Shown here piece by piece: positions 32,560 through 64,000 of a stretch of DNA of 64,000 bases. Position numbers and translations under genes: made by a program. Under the pieces are notes generated by a model that saw only the letters and a program-made list of their open reading frames with translations, searched no databases and was not told the DNA's origin. Origin of the DNA: Phaeosaccion multiseriatum (Eukaryota > Ochrophyta, other classes); the NCBI GenBank assembly GCA_965112735.1, contig OZ218964.1, positions 1,240,001 to 1,304,000 of the forward strand, read 5' to 3'. Positions within the stretch are counted from its first letter, which is position 1. Each line of letters begins with the position of its first letter.

Positions 32560-33470
32560 CGAAATTCAGGCCATTTCCGAAGCCACCTCGAGCATGGTCT
32601 CGGAGTCTACGTCCCTCTCCTGCGGCGGTACCCCCCTCTCCTTGCCAAAGGTTAAGTCGATCGCGCGCATCAGGTCCAGGGCAGTCTGCGATGCGAAGAC
32701 ATCAGCTGCTGTGGCAAGGAGGCGCTCTTCAAGCTCACGGCGTATGCTAACCTGAGCCTGCTGTATCCAGGCCAGAGCAGTGTCCACCTAGGCTCTAGGC
32801 TCTAGGCTCTAAGCTCAGCTGAAATGAGCTGCTGAGCGACCCCATGGTTTCGAAAGATGGCGGTGAGCAGCGGGGTACCGCCACTCATGTCGGCCCCAGG
32901 CGAGGTTTCTCTGGCCCCCGATAAGCAGAAGCCAGAGGCGGCCTGCGGCCGAAAGCCGAGAAGCCAGGGGCTGGGCTGCGACCAGCAGAAGCCAGTCACC
33001 ACCTTGAAAAAAGAAGAAATCAGAGGTGGCCTACGGCCGAAAGCCGAGAAGCCAGCGCTGGCCTGCGGCCAGAAGCCCGAAGCCAGGAGGGGCCTACCGC
33101 CCAGAAGCCAGAAGCCAGAGAAACCTCGCCTGGGGTCGACTTATATTCGGGGCATCACATGGACAGCCTGCGTCGACAAGACGGGCCACCACTGCCCCAT
33201 GCCCATATTGAGCAGCAAAGTGAGACGGAGTGTGTCCATCCGTGGCCCTCCTACATTCCGCCTTCGCCCCAGCACGGAGAAGCCGCCTCACCACTTCAGC
33301 ATGACCATTTGCAGAGGCGGCGTGTGGAGAGGAGTAGCTCCATCGGGATCTACCACGCCGACTGCCGCACCGGCCGAGAGAAGCTTGTCCACCACTATTG
33401 CATGCCCCTTCTATCATTACATACAGGGGAGTGAGTCCCTGATAGCGTCAGACGACACATGCGCCCGCAG
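32560..33470 (-). pseudogene. Ankyrin-repeat gene fragment, frameshifted and split by a MITE
   Basis: Minus-strand ankyrin pieces occur in order: DKLLSAGAAVGVVDPDGATP (about 33380-33320), then in another frame SANGHAEVVRRLLRAGAKAE and DGHTPSHFAAQYGHGAVVAR (about 33300-33160), DAGCPCDAP, then the inserted element, then GGTPLLTAIFRNHGVAQQLI (about 32890-32830). A helical stretch (ELEERLLATAADVFASQTAL) at 32780-32600 may be its C-terminus. At least one frameshift and the stop codons inside the insertion prevent a continuous product. Ankyrin repeats bind proteins; the original role is unknown. Confidence 0.7.
32892..33137. mobile_element. MITE-like element, copy 2 (246 bp)
   Basis: The ends are almost perfect inverted repeats: left GGCCCCAGGCGAGGTTTCTC, and right (reverse complement) the same except for the second base. 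The interior is about 90 percent alike to copy 1 at 25398-25652. The flanks on both sides read as ankyrin repeat on the minus strand, which fixes the borders. No transposase is encoded, so movement would need one in trans. Confidence 0.85.
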
Positions 33471-33937
33471 AAACCCCGCCGCCTCGGTCATCGCGGTACT
33501 TCAACCCTCAAATATCGGCTGATCCAGGCTTGTTTTGCCCTTCCTAGAGGCGAGTCTCCCCACAATCGCCTCGACCTTTGTGCGGTCTCCCCATCCACTA
33601 TGGCGCGAAAGAGACACCAGGCCTGGAGAACATGGTAAGAAACAGAGGTGGGAGGAGAGCATAGACTGGGCATTAGCCAGAGTGATAAGCACACCGCTTG
33701 TAGTAAAACATAGCGGAGCACCTCGGCTCAATTTGGGGGAAGGGGATACAGAGCTAGCTGATGAGGGGAGGAGGAAGGGAGAGGGACTTTTGGAGAGATA
33801 GTCTCGGCTTCGAGAAAGGAAAGGACGATCTCCTAAAAAGCCCAGGCTCAAACAATATCCAAAGTCAACGAATTTCAACGATGCGGTGTGTCGTTGGCGT
33901 CTCGTGAAATTCGAGGACGTTGGAATAAAACCTAAGG
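33471..33937. other. Spacer upstream of the sulfotransferase
   Basis: No coding sequence or repeat that I can support; this should hold the sulfotransferase promoter. No clear TATA box is visible. Confidence 0.35.
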
Positions 33938-35667
33938 ATGTGTAGCTCCAACCAAAGGAAAGGAAGTGTGAGTGAGACTGCAACCGCAATGAAGACGGCA
34001 AACGGTAGCAGTGGTAGCAGCACCCCTACCATCCCCCGCCGGGGCCACTTTTCTGGCAGGAGTTTGCACCGCAAGTGTTCGTGCGTCGTGGTGTGCTTAG
34101 TCCTCTGGGGCTTGTTCCAGTATGGAAAGACGACAACCATCGGGGCCTTCTTGGTTCGAAAAATAGCGCAGCTTACGCCGATGATGCTCGGCATCGCTCG
34201 TGCGAAGTGGCACGGCATACACGTGCCCATAGTGGTAAGGTGGTGAGAGGTCCTGCGTTGCGTGGAGGAGGAGAGGTGGCAAAACAATCTTAATGGAGGG
34301 GTGGCAGGCGTCCTGCATGGGGGAGGAGAGGTGGCGCGAAACCATCTTGAAGGAGGTGGTGGTCACACCAGCGGGAGGTGTTGCGCTAACTTTTGTTCCT
34401 CCCCCCCCCCCCCGCGCGCACATCCCCATCCACCCCACCCCATTGCAACCTTGCGATGCATGCACACCCAGGTGGAGCACCCCAAGTGCGGTCGCACGTG
34501 GTTCAAGTGCATCGCCGGTGTGATGCTCGGCATGGAGCTTAGCATGGACAGCTCCACCGTCGAGGGGGCAAGCATAGACGACCTCGTGCTCTACGCTGAA
34601 CAGCACGCCATTTGGAAGCATGGGAGGTCCAGGTGAGACAAGACAGGCAGCCAGGCAGGCAGGCAAAGAGGCAAGCCCTCGCTCTCCTGTGTCCGTGCTC
34701 TGCCCTCTGCCCTCCTCCCAAAGACTTTTGTCAGCCTCACCCTCCCCTGTGTCCTTCCCCTTTACGCCCATACATACAGTCGTCCCTCCTCCCTCTCTTC
34801 CTGGCTCTCTGACCTCTCTTCTCCCTCCTCCCTCTCTTCCTGGCTCCCTGACCTCTCTTCTCTCTCCTCCCTCCCTTCCTGTGTCATTGCCCTCTCTCCC
34901 TCTCTCGTTCTGTCTCTCTGACACCCGTCTGCTTCGAACCCCACCCCCCCCTCTCCTTCTCTTTGACCCCCCCTCTCCCCCACCCCCTACCTCTCTTCCC
35001 CCCCCTCAGCTTCGACGCACAAAGCACCCCTGCCATGCTCGAATCCACCCGCGAGCTCGTGAGCACTTACCACACGCACACGGGCATTCTCCTGGTCCGA
35101 GACCCTCGCGACACTATCATCAGCTCCTTCTACCAAATTCTTTACCGCCAAAACCGCAACCATATCATCCCCGAGGACGCCACCTTGCAGGAGTACATTT
35201 ACTTCGAAGTCGCCTCTTTCTCCACCTACATTGCCTTCCTCAACGAGTGGGCCGGCTTCTTTACCGACCCAGTGGCCAGCAAGGGTTGGAAGGCTGTCCG
35301 ATACGAAGACTTACGGTCGGAAGACACGCAACTGGATACGTTGCGCGTGGTGTCCGACCATCTGAACCTCAACCTGTCAGACCTCGACCTGCAAGAAGCG
35401 GGTGGGAGATGCGACTTTTCGAGGATGAAGAAGGAGACCGCAGGGGAACAGGGGAAATTGGGCAGTACGGTAGGCACCGGCGGAGGAAAGGCCGAGAGCG
35501 CCAAAGTGCGTAACGGCAAAGTAGGGGGCTATGCCTCCGAGCTGGACGCAGCCGATGTGGAGTGCCTGAACTTTTACATGTGCAAGCATCTCAGCGAGGA
35601 TGCGGTGCGGCTCTTTGGTTATCAAGGAGACTGCGACGCCAGCACAGTCTGCGACAAGTGGGAGTAG
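33938..35667 (+). CDS. Type II membrane sulfotransferase
   Basis: Transfers sulfate from PAPS to an acceptor, probably in the Golgi lumen. Three exons (33938-34234, 34472-34632, 35010-35667) give about 371 residues in phase. After a basic, Ser-rich cytosolic tail comes one transmembrane segment (CSCVVVCLVLWGLFQYG, about residues 48-64). The 5'-phosphosulfate loop is HPKCGRTWFKC at the start of exon 2; cytosolic enzymes usually have PKSGTTW, so Cys and Arg replace Ser and Thr. The 3'-phosphate site is LLVRDPRDTIISSFYQ. A later VRYEDL and the VRNGKVGGYASEL box stand where the family has RKG--G-W. The tail holds a Cys pair (GDCDASTVCDKW). The single-pass topology fits carbohydrate sulfotransferases, perhaps for sulfated cell-wall polysaccharide; the acceptor cannot be told. 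The intron before exon 3 is pyrimidine-rich. Confidence 0.85.
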
Positions 35668-35931
35668 TAGGTGGGGAGGGTGGGGAGGCGGGGGAGAACC
35701 GACCGCTGAGCTACTCGTCGTATTGCCCTCCCCAGTTTTACTCTTGATTTTCTGCTGCTGGATTAGATGGATGTGGAGCGGGAGTAGCAGATAGAGGCGA
35801 GGTGGTCATCTGGAAGGGGTTGGGCGATGGTGTGTGCGTGTGCTAGAGCGGAACGAAACACATTCATGGAACGGAGGGGGGGGGGGCTCAGCAGCTGAAA
35901 GTGGGCTATGTGCAGAGCGAGAATGAGAGAC

Positions 35932-35972
<41 letters not shown>

Positions 35973-36742
35973 CTATGTGCAGAGCGAGAGTGAGTGAGGG
36001 AGAGAGACAGAGAGAGAAAAGAGACAAGTCGCTCATTCGCTCATTGGGGTTTGAGTTTTCGAGCTTCTGGAAGGAAGCCTTTGGTGGCAGAGCTGTACGG
36101 CGCACCCCGGGGGAGGGGCCCAGGGCAGCTCTGAAGGAGAAGAGAGGGTTGTGGGTGGACCTCCTTTCAGGTTGGGCCTTGAATCCCACAAGCGTGTGCA
36201 AACACACGTACACATACACGACTTACGATGCGTGATGCGCGAAAGAAAGGGGCCGGCACATGCCCTGTCAGGCATTCGTCGGTTGCAAGACGCAGCAGCA
36301 GCAGTTGGTCATATAATGCAGGCCTTTGACTGCCAGGCTCAACAGCAGCAGCTGGTCATATACAGCAGTAGCAGCAGCAGTTGGTCATACAGCAGTAGCA
36401 GCAGCAGCAGCAAGCAGTATGAGAGACCAAGGACGGGATGGAGCGCAGAAGCAGCGGTCTCAATTGAGGGGATGCGAATGGTGAGGGCCATCTCATAGCT
36501 TGTTTCATCGCCATGTTCAGCACTGGTGATGGGCCAAGCTTCCCCCCTCCTTCCCCTGCTGCAGTGGCGAGTGAGAGAGAGAGAGCGCGCCCGAGAGAGA
36601 GGGAGAGAGAGATACATATAGAGCGATACACAGAGAGAGAGATATATAGAGCGAGATATAGAGCGAGAGAGGGAGAGAGAGATACATATAGAGCGATACA
36701 CAGAGAGAGAGAGAGATATATAGAGCGAGATATAGAGCGAGA

Positions 36743-36781
<39 letters not shown>

Positions 36782-37375
36782 AGAGAGAGAGAGAGACTGA
36801 GAGAGCGAGACAGAGCAAGAGAGAGAGAGGGAGGGAGAGATGGAGCGATACACAGAGCGAGAGCGCGCGAGAGAGAGAGACTGAGAGAGCGAGACAGAAC
36901 GAGAGAGAGGGAGGGAGGGAGGGAGCAGCAGTGTCGCGTTGGCACGGAAGTGGAACTGTATCACCAACTGCTGCAGCACATCATACATTACAATTGTACA
37001 AAGCGAGGAGACTACTCGTGCGTCAGTCGTGCGTCAGTCGAGGAGACTGCTCGTACGTTCGTGCGTCAGTCGTGCCATCATCACGGGTTGGGCGGTGGTG
37101 AGCCCTTCTTTTCCGCTCTTTGTGGTGCGTGCGGTGGGCAGAAGAGTAGCAGGGCGGCACGCACGCACGCACACACACACAAATCTACCCACGAACTCCG
37201 GCGGGCTCTCGCGAAAGGCTTCGCAACATAATCCATACTATAGCTAGCGAATAAACAAAAGTCGCTTTACCCAAAGAATGTCCGTGGTCTGACCGCATGC
37301 ATTAATTACATTTGAATGCTGTATAATGTTATGTAAGTAAGTAGGTGTTGCTTACATCGCACGTGTACTCTGATC
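35668..37375. other. Intergenic region with (GA)n arrays
   Basis: Between the sulfotransferase stop and the end of the giant LRR gene. GA repeats lie at 35935-35971 and 36570-36925, the latter with a repeated 60-bp GATACATATAGAGCGATACA unit. Four copies of the dispersed GTTGGT(G/C)AT motif occur near 36302, 36346, 36380 and (inverted) 36960. No gene is recognised. Confidence 0.6.
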
Positions 37376-52059
<14,684 letters not shown>

Positions 52060-52237
52060 GACCCTTCAAGCTTTCCACATCACCTCGGCTATCCCCGGCT
52101 TGAGCACAAGATCAGCACAAGGTGACGGTTAGGAGAGTCGAATCCAGCGCCAGGTGTGACCGGCCAATTGAGATTTTGAGTCGGCCGCGCCGTGACGAAT
52201 TCACAGGCGGGCGAGCTTGGCGCCGGTATCGACTACG
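52060..52237. promoter_or_regulatory. Putative bidirectional promoter, LRR gene / SMARCAD1
   Basis: Lies between the proposed divergent start codons at 52059 (minus) and 52238 (plus). It contains GCCGCGCCGTGACG and GGCGCCGG. The true 5' ends are unknown because both starts are tentative. Confidence 0.35.
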
Positions 52238-60670
<8,433 letters not shown>

Positions 60671-60998
60671 GATCGATGGGATGGATAATTGAGGTGGGCG
60701 ACGAAAGACTCGACCCCTAACGTGCTCCCGACTTGTGCTTCGGTAGCGATGTTTTATACAGGTGGCCGCCGGTAGCAGGTAGCAGGCGGGCTGACCCCGG
60801 CAGTAGAAGGTAGCAAGGAGCTTAGGGGCGAGGAGAGGAGGGAGGGAGGGAGGGAGGGAGCAGTTGTTGGCGTGCTTCCTTTCCCCCTCGGGCTTGCTCG
60901 GCAAGGGGTGGGAGGGGGGTGACCAAGAGACGAAAGAATCGCCGCAACTACTAAATATATACAGAGGAGCGCAAAGGCAAAGACGGAGGGCATTTGGA

Positions 60999-61031
<33 letters not shown>

Positions 61032-61366
61032 TTTCATTTGCCGTCTCCTCTCCGCTTCCCCACTCAGTCGGTCAGCCAGACTCAGGCTGATCAAGTCACT
61101 CTGCCCTCTTCTCCCCACATTTAGCGACAAAAACCACACACGAGAAGATGGGAAGATCCTTCTGCTTTTGTATCATTCTGCTGGTGCTACTGCTGCTACT
61201 GCTGCTGCTGCTGCCCTGCCCCAAGGGTACTTGAAGTAATCAACCTGCTGCCCTACCCACCCACCAGGCACCGCTACTGCTGCCCTACGGTGCCCGACGC
61301 TCCCCTCCTAGCCCCCAAGCCGCAGCAGACCAATTGATGAAACAGGCCCTACCCTCCCAGCGCCTC
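60671..61366. other. Convergent spacer, SMARCAD1 / GET4
   Basis: Contains short (GGGA)n and (GT)n tracts (60838, 61000) and CTG repeats (61188-61213). A poorly conserved CCACCAGGCACCGCTACTGC stretch is also present. I see no gene. Confidence 0.5.
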
Positions 61367-61558
61367 CCAATGTGCAGCAGTTGGTGGTACAGCTGCCCTA
61401 CCCTCCCAGCGCCTCCCAGTGTGCAGCAGTTGGTGGTACAGCTGCCCTACCCTCCCAGCGCCTCCCAGTGTGCAGCAGTTGGTGGTACAGCTGCCCTACC
61501 CTCCCAGCGCCTCCCAGCGTGCAGCAGTTGGTGGTACAGCTGCCCTACCCTCCCAGCC
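61367..61558. repeat. 47-bp tandem repeat overlapping the GET4 stop codon
   Basis: Four to five units containing GTGCAGCAGTTGGTGGTACA followed by GCTGCCCTACCCTCCCAGCG. The last unit runs into the GET4 coding end: its CTACCCTCCC is the reverse of GGGAGGGTAG, which supplies the final glycine and the stop. Each unit carries a variant of the dispersed GCAGTTGGTGATACAGC motif. Confidence 0.9.
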
Positions 61559-61729
61559 CCAAGCCGCTGAGCATCGTGGCCAGCATGCTCTTGGGTGGCA
61601 CGATGCCAAAGTACCTCTGCCCGATGACCCTGAGGTAGCCCTGCAGCTTGTCGTCCGCCGAGAGTGCCCCCTGGAACCTTTCACACAACTCTTGGAACTC
61701 CGCCCGGGCGTCAAACTCGCACACCTTGT

Positions 61730-61767
<38 letters not shown>

Positions 61768-62479
61768 TGAGAAAGAGAGAGAGAGAGTATGTGTGTGTGT
61801 GAGAGAGAGAGAGAAGGTGAGAGAGAGCGTGTGTGTGAGAGAGACAGAGAGTATGTTTGAGTGTGGGTGCGCCTCCGAACGCCATGCACAAGGGCCCTTC
61901 TTCTTTCCACGACACAGAGCCCCAACATCATCAACCCTGGAGACCCAAGGAAGCCAACGCCCCTCCTGTTGCTTGCCTGCTGTGTGTGGTACCCCCTCCC
62001 CTCCCCTCCCCTCCCCTCCCCTCCCCCTGCTCTTTCTCTTCTCGTGCCCCCCCCCCCACACACTCCCTCGCCTCCTCCCTCACCTCCAGCAAGCAGCCGC
62101 AGAAGAGCATCAGAGCAGGCGCCTTCTTCTTATCCGCCCAATCCTCGCACGCATGGAAGAGCTGCAGGAAGGGAGGAAAAGTGTGAGTGTTAGTGCTGTA
62201 GCCTTGGCCCATATACCTACAGGAGAGAGGGGGGGGGGAGGAGTACAAGTGTGAGTGCTAGTGCTAGTGCTGTGACCCATCCCCACTCACCTTGTTGGCG
62301 TCTCTCATGTTGCGTAGGCACAGGAAGCCCAGGATGCCCCTCACGGCGAGCGCCACCTTCATGCGCCCCTTTGGCTGCCCCTGCCCTGCCCCCGCCGTCT
62401 CCATGAGCTGCACGATTGCTTCTGGAGCCTCTCCTGACACCAGGTACTTAAGGGCCAGCTCAACCTAAGGCGTGGGAGG

Positions 62480-62514
<35 letters not shown>

Positions 62515-63296
62515 GTGTGTGTGTGTGGGGAGGGGGAGGGTAGGGTGGGTGGGAGGGTTGGGCCGCCCACCACGGGTCGAAGGGAGAGCTGTGCGGTAAG
62601 AAGAGAGACTTAGTGGGGGACTTGGCGGATGGATGAGGGCGATCGATTGGTCCATATGGACTCCATGTGAACAGAGTCAGTCAATCACACCTTGTTTCGC
62701 TTCGCCAGACACATGCCGTATGCAAAGTTGAGCTTCGGTTCGCCCTGCACTCTCTCGCCAATCTTTGTGGCCCACTCAACCGCGGCTTTGAGGAACTTGC
62801 TCTGGAAGAACTCGATGGAGGACTCCTCTTCCTCCTCGTCCCCCTTCCCGTTCCCACTGCTCGCCTCCTGCGTGCTCTTCTTCTTCTTCTTCTCCTTCTT
62901 CCCCTCCTCCTCTGCCCCCTCCGCCCCGCCGCCACCGCTGCTACTTGCTCTCGCCTCCAGTGCCTTATCATACATGTCGTTCAGCCGCAGCACCTGCGCC
63001 GTCCTGTCCTCCGTGACGGCGACTTGCCGCTCTCGAAACATGTCCACCATCTGAACGGAGAGCTCCGTGGCGTTCCCCGCAAAGCCCTTGCCAAGAAGCA
63101 CCCCGACCCCCGCCTCCAAGACCGCCGCAGCGTCATCTATCCTCCCCCTCGCCGCCTTCCTGGCCCCTTGCCCTCTGTACAACTGCATTGCTTCATAGTT
63201 GAGCCCAGCGTCCAATTTCTCCGCCACCAGAGCATCGATTCTGCCGCTGCCTTCCGCGCTACGCCTCGAGGACTGACCCGCTCGTATCCGGCTCAT
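61545..63296 (-). CDS. GET4: GET4/TRC35, tail-anchored protein insertion factor
   Basis: Part of the GET/TRC pathway: with its ubiquitin-like partner it hands tail-anchored proteins from Sgt2/SGTA to the GET3 ATPase for ER insertion. Four exons (63296-62691, 62464-62291, 62161-62084, 61724-61545) total 345 residues, every exon a multiple of three. The alpha-solenoid features are LDAGLNYEAMQLYRGQGAR, AAAVLEAGVGVLL, NATELSVQMVDMF, SKFLKAAVEWATKIGE, GEPKLNFAYGMCLAKR, LALKYLVSGEAPEAIVQLM, RGILGFLCLRNMRDANKLF and the family-typical ending YLRVIGQRYFGIVPPK. An acidic/poly-Lys insert (EEEGKKEKKKKKSTQ, about residues 125-160) is extra compared with animal GET4. The start is the ATG at 63296; a GTG two codons upstream is ignored. 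Its neighbour in the opposite direction is FAN1. Confidence 0.9.
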
Positions 63297-63477
63297 CCGC
63301 ACGCCTCTTTAACCTGCAAAGGTGTGAGATATGAGTTAGAGAGGCAGAGAGCTGTGGTGAAAGATATGCTTCCAAATGAAATATGCTTCCAAATGGCGGG
63401 AGGTGCTGGGCGGGCGGGAGGTGCTGGGCGGGCGGGAGAGTGAGTGCTTCCCGCCTTATGCCCTTATCACACTCCTC
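63297..63477. promoter_or_regulatory. Putative bidirectional promoter, GET4 / FAN1
   Basis: 181 bp between divergent ATGs. It holds a short tandem repeat (GGGAGGTGCTGGGCGGGC twice, 63398-63433) and a repeated ATATGCTTCCAAATG (63364 and 63380), either of which may be regulatory. Confidence 0.5.
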
Positions 63478-64000
63478 ATGTCTGCTCCCATGGACATCAT
63501 CGACCTTACTGCTGAGGAGGAAGAGGAGGAAGATGGTGTTCCTTCGACCCACCAAGTCAAAAGGCGGAAAGTCTTCGACATGTTCAAGACGAACAAACGA
63601 AGGTTGAGCAGCAGTGGGCGTTGCGAGAGAAGCACAAGCAGAAGCGAGGACCCGCCGCAGCCTCATGAACAACGACGAGTAGTAGCTTCGAGACCACGAA
63701 TGAGCAGCAACAGCAGCAGCAGCACCAGTAGCAGCACCAAAAACACTTGCAGAAGCGAGGATCTGCACCAGGATTATCCGGGGCAGCCTGAAGGAAAGGA
63801 GGGGGGTGAGGGTGAAGCGAGCACACGGGTGTTCGAGTCGTCAGCCTACGTGAGACACCTCGACAATTGCCTGCGCCTGCTGGGCAAGAACTTGACCACC
63901 CTCTTCCTCCCCAGCGAGATGCAGTGGGTCGGCAAGTACGAGGCACTGAGCTTACCAGCCAAGAGCCTCTACATACACCTCTTGCAGCGCAAAGGCCCCT
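63478..64000 (+). CDS. FAN1: FAN1 (Fanconi-associated nuclease 1), N-terminal part, cut by window edge
   Basis: Structure-specific nuclease of interstrand-crosslink repair; only the first 174 codons are present. It starts MSAPMDIIDLTAEEEEEED, in which IIDLT followed by acidic residues has the form of a SUMO-interaction motif. A basic Ser/Arg-rich, poly-Ser linker follows. Then comes the region that opens the conserved FAN1 fold: SAYVRHLDNCLRLLGKNLTT and LSLPAKSLYIHLLQRKGP, which match the Y-x-x-(N)FxxVL and L-xxxxxxLYxRLxxRKGP pattern of the SAP-adjacent domain in known FAN1 proteins. No UBZ zinc finger is seen before it. The VRR-NUC catalytic domain should lie to the right. No intron is visible so far. 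Confidence 0.82.
   Translation, partial: MSAPMDIIDLTAEEEEEEDGVPSTHQVKRRKVFDMFKTNKRRLSSSGRCERSTSRSEDPPQPHEQRRVVASRPRMSSNSSSSTSSSTKNTCRSEDLHQDYPGQPEGKEGGEGEASTRVFESSAYVRHLDNCLRLLGKNLTTLFLPSEMQWVGKYEALSLPAKSLYIHLLQRKGP

Noticed and set aside
36513-36950. Arg/Glu-rich coding frames between the sulfotransferase and the LRR gene
   Set aside because: Translations of (GA)n repeats with no conserved sequence.

Overview
This window is nuclear DNA from a GC-rich, intron-bearing unicellular eukaryote. The genes are spliced with GT-AG introns (at least one GC-AG), and most introns are filled with microsatellites and minisatellites. One enzyme begins with a signal-peptide-like segment followed by a Ser/Lys-rich stretch with Phe near the predicted cleavage site, the layout of plastid pre-sequences in algae with secondary plastids. 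Together these suggest a photosynthetic stramenopile, possibly an eustigmatophyte such as Nannochloropsis/Microchloropsis. The lineage call is an inference from style and is not proven here.

Layout, left to right. 1-6094: most of a RECQ1-type DNA helicase on the minus strand, running off the left edge. 6.2-9.3 kb: a mobile-element zone with a retroelement C-terminal domain carrying a near-perfect long inverted repeat, a (CCCT)n tract between inverted arms, and an AT-rich island with a broken type II topoisomerase fragment. 9.4-13.1 kb: galactokinase (minus) with a C-terminal hydrophobic tail, head-to-head with TAF13 (plus). 14.7-17.4 kb: ribosomal protein L5 (minus), head-to-head with a ribonuclease-inhibitor-like LRR protein (plus, to 19.6 kb). 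20.0-25.0 kb: a JmjC/cupin-type oxygenase (minus) with a plastid-type leader. 25.7-27.1 kb: an intronless TEY-type MAP kinase (minus). 27.4-31.5 kb: a 2.04-kb tandem segmental duplication with nested repeats. 31.6-32.1 kb: a membrane-anchored truncated hemoglobin (plus). 32.5-33.5 kb: an ankyrin pseudogene split by a MITE-like element whose sister copy lies beside the MAP kinase. 33.9-35.7 kb: a type II membrane sulfotransferase (plus). 37.4-52.1 kb: a giant gene of about 32 exons (minus) for an EF-hand/coiled-coil/LRR protein, head-to-head with a SMARCAD1/Fun30-type SNF2 remodeler (plus, to 60.7 kb). 61.5-63.3 kb: GET4 (minus), head-to-head with the 5' end of FAN1 (plus), which runs off the right edge.

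Four genome-maintenance or chromatin genes occur here (RECQ1, TAF13, SMARCAD1, FAN1), the remodeler and FAN1 both carrying SUMO-interaction-like motifs. At least four gene pairs are divergent with about 170-185 bp between start codons, so shared promoters are likely. The clearest unexplained signals are three short motif families scattered through unrelated introns and spacers, and the tendency of simple repeats to grow out of splice donors (GTGA, GAGGGAGG) or polypyrimidine tracts (CCCT). Exon joints were worked out by hand from reading-frame continuity and family conservation, so individual borders may be off by a base or two.
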